This document shows, piece after piece, positions 46,880 through 58,500 of a stretch of DNA of 64,000 bases. The notes under the pieces were generated by a model, which was not told the origin of the DNA, did not search any database, and was given only the letters and a program-made list of their open reading frames with translations. Location of the stretch: contig JANFAH010000004.1 in the NCBI GenBank assembly GCA_024663395.1, positions 3,348,001 through 3,412,000 of the forward strand. The letters run 5' to 3'. The position numbers and the translations under genes were made by a program. This DNA comes from Pisolithus tinctorius (lineage: Eukaryota; Basidiomycota; Agaricomycetes; Boletales; Pisolithaceae). Position 1 is the stretch's first letter. Every line of letters begins with the position of its first letter.

Positions 46880-49800
46880 GGTTAAGATAGGAACCAAGAA
46901 AGTGTATGATTATGAGCAAGATATGTCAATCACTTCTATTGCTGGTTTCGCTTACCTCGTTGATCAACAAAACACTACCATCTGAACCATCCTCAACTCA
47001 GGCACTGAAACAAATATCATCGATCCTGTGAAAATTGCAAGACCATGGGAGTCTAGAAGCTACAAAGGCAAGACAGGAGATTGGGTAACCCATATTGCTT
47101 CCTTCAGAGCCAAGATCTGGGGGCAGACCATGCACATCTGTGCATATGTCCTCAAGCTCAGAAATTGGGAGTCCCTCCTCCTTGGCATGCCTTGGCTCAA
47201 AGAACACAACCCCATAATCAGCTGGATGACAAGAAAGCTGATCAGCTGGGGAGAACTTGACCATGGCTTTGACAAGAAAAACTGTGTCCATGGAACCAAT
47301 TTTGCCAGGACTGTAAAAATAAACCACACGTCCATCTCCATGAAACTCAAGGCTTCTCACATACAAGCAGAAGTTGAGTTACCTCCGGAATATTGGGACT
47401 TCTCTGTAGTCTTCTTGGAAGAAGAAATCCCTCTTCTGCTGCACCGAGGTTTCCTCAACCACAAATTATGTCTGAAGCCTGGCTTCCAGCCAAAGAAGGG
47501 AGCGATCTATCTGCTGTCACTTGACGAGCTCAAGGCCCTTGATGAGTTCATCGATGAGAACCTCAAATGTGGAAAGATCCACCCCTCGAAATCTTCTCAG
47601 GCTGTGCCCATGTTTTTTGTAGGGAAGAAAGATGGCAAAAGGAGACTCATCCAAGACTATCAGTACCTGAACTCTCATACAGTCATTGACTTGTACCCCC
47701 TCCCTGATGTGAAATCCCTCCTCGATGAACTTGCTGACTCCTGTTATTTTGCCAAGTTCAATGTCCATTGGGGCTTTACCAACATAAGGGTGAAGGAAGG
47801 AGACCAGTGGAAAGGGGCTTTCATAACCCCTAGAGGCCTCTTCAAACTGACAGTAATGTTCTTTGGGCAGTGCAATTCGCTGCCTACCTTCCAAAGGTAC
47901 ATGGACCACACATTCAGAGAACTCAAGAACAAGAGAAAGGCCATCATCTTCATGGATGATGTCACCATCCACTTGAAAACCAAGGAAGGACTGTGTGCAG
48001 CAGTCCGATGCTTTTTGCAAGTTGCCTCGAAAGAACACCTGTGCCTCAAGCTCAAGAAGTGTACTTTTGAAGCCAAAGAGATAGAGTTTCTAGGGTTCGT
48101 GATCTGTCAGGGTCAGTATGAACTGTCAGAGGTCAAAATCAAAGCCATCAAGACCTGGCCTGCTCTGACAACCCTAAAAGAACTCCATTCCTTCCTTGGC
48201 TTCTGCAACTTCTACTGGCAGTTCATTTCCAGTTTCTTGCAGATCGCCTGGCCACTACATGACCTATCCAAGAAAAATGCAAAATGGACTTGGGGCCCTG
48301 AACAGGCTTCAGCCTTTGAAGCCTTGAAGAAGGCCCTCTCATCCAAACCAGTCCTTCAGCTTCCAGACCTCTGGAAGCCTTTCGTGCTTCACACCGATGC
48401 CTCCAAGCTCAGCACTGGTGCTGTTCTGTTGCAAGCCAACAACTCAGGGACACTCCATCCCTGTGCATATATGTCTCAGTCACTTACCAGAGCTGAGCAA
48501 AACTACCAGGTCTATGACCTGGAGATGCTAGCAGTAATGCATGCCCTCAAGCAATGGCACCCCTACCTGCTTTCACCCCTGGAACCAACTAAGGTCTATA
48601 CAGACTATCAAAACATCACCTACTACGCACAACCGCAGAAGTTGACTGCCTGACAAGCCTGCTGGCAAGCTACCTTACAAGAGTACCTGCTGTGGGGAGA
48701 GGGATCTCCCTACACTAAGAGTGTATGTATAGTGTCAATAGGAGGTCTACTAAGTGGCTATAGGGTTTCTGGCAAATGCAACACAAATGCGACCCCTCTC
48801 GAGCAACTTCAACACCCTCTGCACTCTAGGTCACCCAGTGCTACATCCCCCTATGTTGACTCACTTCCCCCATGGTCACATCACCATCTGACACTCTCCC
48901 TAGTCGTTGCATTGAAGTCCGACACTTGTGACAGGTGCACAGTTGCCTGTACTCACTCACTGGCACTCTTCGGGTCCGCACTATGGGTTGAGTAAGTGCT
49001 TTGCTGTTGCTCTCATTCTCTTCTTGTTTGCTTCTATTTGGATCACTTTCGCTTCATTTACATTTAGTCTCTCTTTTGATTACTGGCACTATTCTGGCCT
49101 CAGGGCCATCATTATGTCAATCTCACCTAATTCCCATCATTTCCTGACAATCTTTTCACCTTTGACATCGCTTACTTCATAGTTACATACTTGGCATGTA
49201 GCTACACATATACCTGTCTTTGTTGACAGAAAAAGAACAACTTCAAAGCCCCCAAGTTAGAGATAGAGAGAACAAGCAGAGTAATGACATTGACACGACC
49301 CATACTGTTTCCCCTGCCTAGCACTGAGTCGCAGGCATAATTCCGACAGACTTCTAGGCAGACTCAAGGCCTGCACACTCCCTAATCCATTGTGCTTTTC
49401 GTTTTCAAGTCGAGCGACTCGTGCGACTTGGTCACATTCATTCCTATCACCCTCCTACTTCTAGGGCAACTCCTCTTGGGTCAAACTCACCCCTTCAGAT
49501 CGCCTATCCCTAGGCTGGAGCCCACACCCCATACTAGGTAGCAGATACCTGCCTCCCACACCACTCTTGTTTGTCCATATAGCAGGAACTAAAAATTCTG
49601 CCACTGACACCCTTTCCCACCACTCGGACTTCAATGCTGAGCCCAGTACTGTCTCAACCCTACTTCCGAAGGCTGTTTGGCTTGAGGGGGGGGGGGTGAG
49701 ACCCTCTGTTGTTTCCCTTTTCAAGATCGACTGGATGCTCTCTGACCATATGGAGACAACAAAACCCATCTGGAAGGTCTCCTTCAAGGAAGCCAAACCC

Positions 49801-51294
49801 ACTGAACACCTGTCTGAGGATAAAACAAAGGTTCAGAAAGGTAAAGGTCGCATTTTCCAGCTGAATGCCGACCTGTATCAGGAGGTAAAGAAAGCATCTG
49901 CATCCCTCTCAGCCCCTGAAACAACAGAAGGGTCTGACAGAGTCAGAAGAAAGGGAAGAAGGATCTTCATGCCAGAACCCATCTGCTAAGATGTCCTTCA
50001 GCAGTACCACGACACCCCTGCATTCAGACATCCAGGAGTAAAAGCTATGATGAAGAAAATGAACAAATATGTGTGGTGGCCTGGGATGTACCAGTCCATC
50101 TGCAACTATTGCAAAGGATGCCCTTCCTGTCAAGCTAACAAGGTTAACATGCATCCAACAACTCCGCCCATCACCCCACATGACATAGTGAAGAACCCCT
50201 TCCCCTTTAAACAGATCTTGATGGATCTGGTAACCAATCTCCCCCTGTCCAGCAGAAGATATGACTCCATCCTCACCATTGTTGATCAAGGGCTCACCAA
50301 AGGTGTGTTCTTCCTACTGACTACTAAGACTGTAGACAGTGTTGGCATAGCAGACCTCTACCACACCTATATCTACCCTCATTGGGGTGTACCGGAAGCT
50401 GTTATCTCAGACCGAGGACCTCAGTTTGTCTCCGCCTTCACAAGGGACCTCTACTGCTCCCTCAGGATCAAATTGAAGGCCTCCACTGCTTACCACCCAC
50501 AGACCAATGGCAAAGCGGAATTTGTAAACCAGGAAGTCGGCACTTATCTTCGCATGTATGCGGACACAGATCCCCACAACTGGCACACCAAACTCCCAGA
50601 TGCCCAGATGGCGCATAACTCATGCATGCACTTGTCCCACAACCAGATGCCTTATTCGCTCATGTACAGGTTTGACCCTGCTCCCTACCCTATGGGAAAA
50701 CCCCTGCAGGAGTCGCTGGCAGGTGATTGACTTGAGCAACTAGCCGCCAGTCGGGATGCCACGATTATCGCACACAAAGAAGCACAGGAGTTAATGAAAC
50801 AGCGATCGAAAGGGTTGTATACAGAGTTCTCTGTAGGAGATTAGGTTTGGTTGGACGCTTCTGACCTAAAAAGGGATGTTCCATCGAAGAAGCTTGCACC
50901 CTGACACCATGGCCCATTTGTAATTTCCAAACAGATCAGCCTGGTTGTGTACAAACTGCAGTTACCCCCTAATTGGCGGATACACCCCATATTCCACATG
51001 TCCAAACTCACCCCTTTTGTCGAAATGCATGAATATGGCCCGGCTCAACCCCCACCTCCTCCAGAACTGGTAGGAGATGAGAACAAATGGGAAGTCGAGG
51101 CTATACTTAAACACAAACATGTGCACAAGGTCAAGTCATCATCTAAAGAGCCTGGTGTAACCCTGCAGCAAAAATACCTCTACCTCATCAAGTGGCTTGG
51201 TTACCCACACTCCCAGAATAGCTGGGAAAGCAAGGACAACCTTATAAATGCCCCAGAGGTTCTAGGGGAGTACAAGCACGTCCACAATCTCTGA
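46880..51294 (+). pseudogene. Element C pol: protease, RT, RNase H, integrase, chromodomain
   Basis: The protease site reads LNSGTETNIID (Asn for the catalytic Asp). Reverse transcriptase has FMDDVTIHL and FLGFCNFYWQFISSF. RNase H starts HTDASKLSTGAVL. It is interrupted at 48690 by an 870-bp LTR-like insert and resumes as FVHIAGTKNSATDTL at 49568. The integrase keeps CKGCPSCQANK, LMDLVTNLP, ISDRGPQFV and FVNQEVGTYL (DDE). The chromodomain follows (KWEVEAILKHKHVHK, YLIKWLGYPHSQNSWES). Several stops are present (about 48651, 49987, 50728, 50842 and 50902). It is the same broad lineage as E1. Confidence 0.88.
48691..49560 (+). mobile_element. 870-bp solo-LTR-like insertion in element C RNase H
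   Basis: The insert starts TGTGGGGAG and ends CTGCCTCCCACA, so it has TG..CA ends with a short inverted repeat, and it separates two parts of one RNase H domain. Flanking pentamers (CCTGC and CCACT) no longer match. The family is not seen elsewhere in the window. Confidence 0.65.
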
Positions 51295-51300
51295 ACCGCT

Positions 51301-52745
51301 ATGTCCTACACCCCCAACACTGAGAATCCTGGCTCTGACTACTCCGACAATGACTTCCATGCCAATTTTGACGAACCCTATGATCCCTCTCACCCATACT
51401 TCAATCACTATGCCAGTACCCCACCACGCCTCTCAGAACCACCAATACACCCCTGCAGAGCGCTATGCTCCCCATCCCCCATGGTATCCTCCCACTCTGC
51501 ATGTGGCAGTCCCTGCCAACCCCTTCATGACTCCATCGCCTCTGCCATGCGCCCATACCTGTACCTGGTCATTCACTCAGTCCCCTCTTCGCAGAGAGCC
51601 TGCAAGGACGCCCACAAGGGAAAGTCCAAGGCTCACTCAGGACCACCTGAGCCTTGCTATAATGCCTCTTTCAGATCATGCAACACCCCTCCCCTCTCCC
51701 AAGCTGGTTACAAGTCCCCCTCCCCAGTCTCTCACCCTGGCACATCCACTCCAGTGCTGTCCATCTCACCAGCTGACCTCTCAGCCCCCACAGCAGCACC
51801 TGCAGCCCCTGCTACAAGCACCAACAGGCTGGCTCCCGAGGCAAGCCTCTTCCTCAGTTATGTGTGGCTGCTTAACAACTTCGAGCACTGGGAATCACAT
51901 GGCTGGAGAGCAGGATAAAGCCACAAGCATCTACAGATGCTGTCTATGATCTTCAGAAGCTCAGAAGTGATCGGCAAGCATGTGTATGACCAGGTTGGAA
52001 CCACAGAAGGAAGCTTCGAGGCACATACCTACGAAGCCATTGACTGCACCAGTTCTTCTGTCCTCCAAGAAGCCCTCAAAATGCAAGAGGCCATTGTCAA
52101 GATCATTCACGAGGACTACGGCCCCTCACTCATATTGTCCTTCCATTCCTTTCTTGATGGACTCCCCATTGACGTTGTGGTCTGTGGGCTCTTCCCTCTG
52201 GTGAGTCAAGCAGCACCTGGAAGATCATGCCTACCTTCAGACCCTCACCAAAAGGAAGCATGGAAGGTCGAGGATGAAGAAGCTGGTTGCAGGAGAACAT
52301 CACAACATGGAGCAGGAGGAGCTGGAGAAGCTAATGGAGATGTCGAACAGAGGTGTCGCAATTGCTGGGAGAAGATTATACTGGGCCAGGGTCGAGAACA
52401 CTTCCAGGCTGTTGCAGATGCCCTTGCAGCAATCCCCTTCAATGGAGCCCCATGTGACTGGCTTGACCTTTTCACTCAGGCCCGAGGAGATTCTGCTGGA
52501 AGGGCCCTCTTCAATGCTTTTCAGACATCAAGAGCTCTTCCAGCTGCTTCCTTCGTCCCAGTACCTCTCTCCACCCTCAGCAAGAGAGAACTTGGTGGGC
52601 TCATTCCTGTTGATTGGCAGCATCCCCTCCACCAGTTTGCCTGTTACTGATGTTCATGCCTTGGACATTGGTCGTCTAACTGCCCAACTTGTGGTCTGCT
52701 CTTGGGTAGTCCAAGGCCTCTACCTGCCTTCAGAGGACCTCAGGC
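51301..52745 (+). pseudogene. Element C third ORF downstream of the chromodomain
   Basis: In frame with pol after one TGA (HNL.TAMSYTPN), a Pro/Ser-rich segment (51301-51918) is followed in shifting frames by SSEVIGKHVYDQVG, AIVKIIHEDYGPSLILSFHS and a Glu-rich helical region. The purine tract of the element follows at 52747. Position and the VIGKHVYDQV block match the C-terminal extension of E1 pol (VIGTVYHEV, then ILNEIAVQQVPLLLKLFD). No zinc knuckle survives here. Function unknown. Confidence 0.5.
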
Positions 52746-52746
52746 C

Positions 52747-52760
52747 TTGAGGGGGGGTGA
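52747..52760 (+). other. Element C polypurine tract
   Basis: TTGAGGGGGGGTGA stands directly before the 3' LTR start. Confidence 0.85.
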
Positions 52761-53144
52761 TGTTACACTGTGCTGACATTGTTCCCTCTTACAGACACTT
52801 TATGTAACCATTTGCACCTGGTCTTGCCTCTCAAGGCATTCCCTGTTCCCACAAGCCACTTTCTATACAGTTGGACCTGCATTCCATATGTTTCCCCTTT
52901 CTGTTTCCCTTTATGGTAAACCCCTGTCTACCCTGCATTGTACTGTAGCCGGACATTGTGTCTGTTCCCCTTCCTTCCATGATCTGCTGGTGGCCCTGAT
53001 CCACACAGTCATGTGACGCATTCACCCCAGTTACCCCGGTGTGCCTGTTTACCCCTACATATGTCATAAACATGGGTTAGCCCCTCATCACTTGTTCACC
53101 CTGTTTACCCCTGTGCCCACAGACATGGTTGTACGTGTAGTCCT
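52761..53144 (+). repeat. Element C 3' LTR, first part
   Basis: Matches 44458-44840 at roughly 90 percent, mostly C/T and G/A differences, and stops at GTAGTCCT where X begins. Confidence 0.88.
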
Positions 53145-53285
53145 CACTGGAAGCATTTCTCAGTTTCTTTGCTGAAAACATTTTTAAAAAAGATTGAAAA
53201 GTGAGACTCTTTAATTTGGGATGTTTTTGTGGAAAATATTGTAAAAACACATAGGATTTGTATTGTCTATTATGCATCACAAAGC
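53145..53285 (+). mobile_element. Terminal 141 bp of an X-type foldback element
   Basis: Starts CACTGGAAGCATTTCTCAG and matches 61993-62130 with about ten differences, then diverges. Preceded by CCT, the 3-bp duplicate of the X insertion. Its continuation is lost at the rearrangement. Confidence 0.75.
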
Positions 53286-53622
53286 ATCTGTTAACTCAGG
53301 GATATGATCAAATTTGCCCATGACAAAAGCAACATCTGGAGCAGCCAGGGGTAGCGAAAACATGCATTAAAAGTGTATGTATGTGCCTATATGTGGATGG
53401 ATGAGTCGTGTCAGAATCAGTGTTGAGAAGGGCTCATAACCTGTTGTAAAACTGATGGGACACACTCAGCATCATAGACACAAGCACTATCATTAACAAT
53501 TCCTGATGGGACATGCTACAGGAGGTAAGTATACATGCATGTCCTCAGGGGTTACTGTACCTACCTCAGCATCATAGACACAAGCACTGAGGTGTAAACT
53601 AATGTAAACAATTCTATAAGTA
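53286..53622. other. Rearrangement junction and start of palindrome left arm
   Basis: 53286-53553 is unique here apart from a 22-bp direct repeat around CATCATAGACACAAGCACT (about 53469 and 53566). From 53554 on it is the reverse complement of the window end (63932-64000). No gene. Confidence 0.6.
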
Positions 53623-54151
53623 TGTCAAGTACGAGGATTGTCCGGGTTGAGGCCGGACCGGAGACCGAAGCGGGCGTGAGGCCGAGGGGTCGGGATCAGG
53701 AGAGGAGTCGAGGATACAGGTAGTTGGACTGTTTGGACTTAGCGACTGAGGATACAGCGCTATTCCCTTGCGTGGGTCTCAGTCCGAGTCCGAGGCCGAG
53801 ATGGAGTTATCAGAGGTGACTTAGTTGATTTCAGACTAAGGAGTACAGGCCGAGTATCTACGAGTTTATATACCAGAAGTAACTATAGTACAGAGACCGG
53901 TAATGCCGGTCTCGCAAAGATTGCTAAGACGATTGGTAAGGCAAGTATTAGTAATGCATGACTAAGGTAATGGAGACTGGGACAGGTAGACCGGGGACAG
54001 GACCGGAGACAGGACTTAACCGAAATGACAGACACTGCAAAGCAGTGTCTGCCGCGCTAGACCAACTGGAGATACAGGGACAGGCGAGGCCGAGGCCGGA
54101 CTGAGTGAGTGCGAGGCCGAGTCCGACCGGAGTCGAGGCATGGCTATGACA
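53623..54151 (-). repeat. E2 3' LTR
   Basis: 529 bp, pair of 60639-61166, rich in GGCCGGA-type words. Confidence 0.95.
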
Positions 54152-54163
54152 GTATCCCCCTCT
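54152..54163 (-). other. E2 polypurine tract
   Basis: Minus strand AGAGGGGGATAC immediately precedes the 3' LTR. Confidence 0.85.
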
Positions 54164-54288
54164 TAGGGGTCGAACCCATGAGACCCCTGCGAGAGTGGTA
54201 GGCTGAGTCCAAAAGTTGGCTGAGTTCGAAAAATTGATACTTGTGGCTCGCTAAGCCCTTTGCGTCTTTCTTTCACATCCTATTCATC

Positions 54289-55344
54289 ATGTCCGACTCG
54301 AGGCCGATCAGCGCGACTGGCAACAACGACGAAAGCCGAATCGTCGTCGACTGGACCCAGGTACCGGACGATGCCATCCGGTACGACACCGACGACGAGG
54401 AGGAGACGATGAGGGCGAAGGCGAAGGAGAGGAAGAGAAGAAAGGCGGCTGAACAAGCCCGACGGGAGGAGCAGGCTCGGCTTGAGGCCGAGAGAACAGC
54501 ACGGGAGAGGGCTGAGGCCGAGAAGGCAGCGAGGGAGGCCGAGGAGAAGAAGGCGCGCGAAGAGGAGGAGAAACGGGAGGCCAAGCGTAAGCGTAAGGCC
54601 GGGGCCGGCAAAGGTGATGAGGCCGGTACTAGTGGTGAGACCGGGGGTGAAGTGAAACGGGTGGTAATGGACCCCGGGTGAGTATATTTTTGATCTGGTG
54701 CGCGTTTTTCTTCTAACCTCCTTTTCAGCTGTACTCGCTGCGCCCGCGCTCAAGTCGTCTGCGAGTTTGTCGTAGACGGCAACAAGAAGCGCGTCGCCTG
54801 CGTGCGGTGCAACCTATCGAAGGGCAAGTGCTGGTGGCCGGGAGACAGGAAGGACGCCGAGGCCGGTCCCAAGATCAAGGCCGACAAAGGGAAGAAGCGG
54901 AAGGTCGACGAAGAGACGCCAGAGCCCGGGCCGAGCCAGACGAAGCGGGCGAAGACGAGCGTGAGGCCAATCGAGGTCTTGGATCTCGATGAGATCGAGG
55001 CCGGCGGGAGTGGAGTGAAGGAGGCCGGCGCGGCTAGATACTCGGGCTTGGAGGGCAAGCTCGAGCAGTTGATCGAGGCCGCGGGGCTGATTGCCAACAA
55101 CCTGGCCAGCCTTTTCGAGCTTCACGAGACCGCGGTCGAGAACTCGGGCCGTATCGCCGACGCTCTCGAGTCGCTGCTCGACGAATCCTACGGCTTTGGG
55201 ATGGCGGTATCCCCTTCGGACTCGGGCTCGTCTGAGCTCGACTCTGACGAGTTGCGCGAGGAAGCAGAGTGGTTGAAGAACCACGGCGAGGATGAAGAGG
55301 AGGAGTCCGAGGGGGAGGATGAGAGTATGGCCGAGGCCGAGTAG
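54289..55344 (+). CDS. Antisense passenger ORF of E2: coiled-coil zinc-cluster protein
   Basis: Runs opposite to gag-pol, between the 3' LTR and the pol stop. Exon 1 (54289-54677, start MSDSRPISATGN) and exon 2 (54729-55344) join across a canonical 51-nt intron (GTGAGT...TTTTCAG) to give 334 residues. Residues about 40-105 form a Glu/Arg/Lys-rich, probably single-helix or coiled-coil segment. Residues 131-164 show C-x2-C-x6-C-x12-C-x2-C-x6-C, the Zn2Cys6 spacing. A basic patch (KKRKVDEETPE) resembles a nuclear localisation signal. A helical region (LEQLIEAAGLIANNLASLFE) and a very acidic C-terminus follow. The intron splits the first Cys-bearing segment and removes an in-frame TGA, so splicing is required. 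The frame is intact in a young element. A role in regulating transcription or targeting is inference. Confidence 0.82.
54678..54728 (+). other. Intron of the E2 antisense ORF
   Basis: GT at 54678 and AG at 54727-54728 with a CTAAC-type branch site (TCTAACC) upstream. The intron would be lost if this strand's mRNA were the reverse-transcribed template. Its presence shows that the ORF is read from the opposite strand to the genomic RNA. Confidence 0.8.
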
Positions 55345-55530
55345 ACTCGTAGCGTAGCGTTTTGTTGCTTTTCCCTGCGAATGTCATGTGTCCGGTGTCC
55401 GACGTCCGGTCTCGGTCTTGTATAGTAAGTGAGAGCAAACAAGAAAAGAAAACAAAGTAAGTAAGGGTTCAGAGAAAACTAGATACCGATAGAAAACAGA
55501 AAAGAAACTGAGGCCGGTTGAGACTGGTCC

Positions 55531-58500
55531 TCACTGGTATGGGCCGGGTTTAGCGGGGTAGCGGGAGTGGAACTCTTGTACGAGTTCAGAGGCATTGTCT
55601 AGTACAGTGGTGAGTACCCAAGTAGTTTCTTCATCGGTCCCCTCGTAGCCGGTCCACCGGACTAAGTATTGAAGCCAACAGCGGCGATGCCGGTCGACCT
55701 TAGAGTCGAGGATTTCTGCTACCTCGAACTCTAGATCACCATCGACTTCGACAGGTGGAGGTGGTGGTTGAGTCCGGTTCGGGATGGTGTTAGGGATGGC
55801 CGGCTCGAGTTGGGAAACATGGAAGACCGGGTGGACTGCGCGCATTGAGTCCGGCAGGCGCAGTGTGAATGAGTGGGTACCGGCCTGAGCTATGACCGGA
55901 TACGGTCCAAGGTTCTTTTCCGAGAGCTTCTTGGAAGGCCGAGTAGACCGGAAGTATTTGGCTTTCACATATACCTGGTCACCGACCTTGAAGTCCGGAG
56001 CCGGCATGCGTTTAGCATCGGCCGGTCCTTGGTAGCGCTGTTGTGCGAGGGTCATCTCCTCACGTAGGAACTGGTGCAGTGAGTCTAGGTCGACTGCATA
56101 ATCACGAGCCCAGGCGGAGGTAAGATCACGCTCCGGGTACACCGAGATATTAGGATGGTAGCCCTTGTTAGCGAAGAAGGGTGAAACACCGGTAGTAGCG
56201 CTAGGGGCGTTGTTGTAAGCGAACTCGGCCAGAGGTAGTAGGTCGGCCCAGTTGTCCTGTTGGTAGTTGCAGTAGACTCGGAGGTACTGCTCGAGAGTCT
56301 GGTTGGTCTGCTCGGTCTGGCCATCACCTTCGGGGTGGTAGCCCAAGGTGAAATGTAGACGCATATCTAAGGCCTTACCGAGTGACCGGAAGAAGTGGGA
56401 GACGAACTCCGAGCCTCGGTCTGAGGTTACATGGGCCGGTACTCCGTGCTTTGAAAAGACATGGAGTAGGAATAGTTTGGCGAGTTCTGGGGCTGTTATG
56501 GTGTCGTGGGTGGGGATGAATATGGCCTGCTTGGAAAGCCGGTCAACTACTACGAGGATGGCCGTGAAGCCGGTTGAGGCCGGAAGTTGCTCGATGAAAT
56601 CCATAGAGATAGAATTCCATGGCTTCTCCGGCACCGGAAGCTGCTTGAGGAGGCCGTAAGGCCGATGGCGGGGAACCTTAGCCCGAGCGCAGGCCATGCA
56701 AGACTGGACATAGTCCTTGACGAAGGTCCTGAGGCCGGGCCAGGTATACTCACGCCGAATGAGTTCTAGGGTTCGGTTCTGGCCAAAGTGGCCGGATAGA
56801 GGGTGGTCATGCTTAAGCCACAAGACCCTAAGACGGAGATCATTTGAGTCCGGCACGTAGATCCTTCCATCAAGACGAAGGAAGCCGGTGTCATCTACTG
56901 ACCACCGGGGATCAGACATGTCGGACAGGCGGATTTGTGAGACCGGGTCATCCGGCAGTGCGGTCAGGATGTCATTATGAAGTTTCTCTACATCCATCAG
57001 TGCGACTGCTCGTAAGACCGGGTACTCGAGGTAGGTTGCGCGAAGGGAGACCACTAGTTGCTCTTGGGTGAAGACCGGTCTCAGGTTTTGCGGGTTCACT
57101 CGGGCATAGCCGCTATCCCCCTCTTTGGGGTAGACGTCCCATCGTCTAGTCAGGGCGTCGGGCTTAGCCCCGAGCTTACCGGGCCTGAATCTAATGATCA
57201 TGTTGAACTGAGACAGGAACTCTGACCAGCGAGCTTGGCGGCGGGTGAGTACTTTAGAGGTGGAGAAGTACTCGAGGTTCTTGTGGTCGGTAACAACGTC
57301 GACCGGTGAGGCCGAGCCCTCAAGGTAGTGACGCCAGGTCCGGAATGCTTCAAAAATTGCAAGCAATTCCTTATCATGGGTGTCATAATTCAATTCCGGG
57401 GCTGTCAGAGTCCGGGAGTAGAATGCGACCGGATGTATTTGGCCGTCGCCGCAGGTAATGGAAAGGATGCCGCTGATGGCATAGTCCGAAGCATCGGTCT
57501 CGATGGTGATAGGAACCCCGGGGATGAAGTGGGTTAAGACCGGCGCGGTGGTGAAGGCGGCCTTGAGGTTGCTGAATGATCGGCGGCACTCCTCAGAGAA
57601 GTTCCAAGGAGCCCCCTTACGGGTAAGCCGAGTCAGTGGCACGATGATGTCCGAGTAGTTGAATATAAAACGGCGGTAAAAATTGGCGAAGCCGAGGAAA
57701 GACTGAATGTCCTTGACCTTGCGAGGCTCAGGCCAGTTGCAGATGGTCTGGACCTTTTCCTTGGACATCGTGAGGCCGGCAGGGGAGAGGTGGAATCCGA
57801 GGTATTCGACCGAGTCCGAGTGGAACTCGCATTTCTCCGGCTTCGCATAAAGGCCGTGAAGCCGAAGCCGGCGGAGGACTTCCCGGACATGCTGCTTGTG
57901 AGACTCCTTATCTCCGGAGTAGATCAGGATGTCATCTAAGTAGACGACCACACATACATCCAACATATCCGCGAAGATAGTGTTGACGAAGCGCTGGAAA
58001 GCGGCCGGGGCATTGGTGAGGCCGAAAGGCATCACTAACCACTCGTATGATCCATACCGAGTCCGGAATGCGGTCTTCCATTCATCGCCCGGGGCAATCC
58101 GGACGAGATGGTAGGCATGCCGGAGATCAATCTTAGTATAGATTTTTGCTCGGCTGGGTGAGTCCAAGAGGTCGGAGATGAGTGGTAGCGGGTATCGGTC
58201 TTTCTTAGTGATCTTGTTGAGGCCGCGGAAGTCTACACAAAGCCGGAGGGAGCCGTCCTTCTTTTTGACAAAGAGGACCGGTGCAGCATAGGGGGAGGAG
58301 GTAGGCCGAATGAAACCAGTAGTAAGGTTTTCATCGATGAATGTCCGGAGAGCTTGGAGCTCAACCGGGGACAGCGAGTAGATGGTGCCGAGAGGCGGGG
58401 TAGTTCCTTCTTCAAGCTCTATTTTCAGGTCGTACTCCCGGTGTGGTGGGAGTGCCGAGGCCTTGGCCTTGCTGAATACATCAGCGAAGTCATGGTACTC

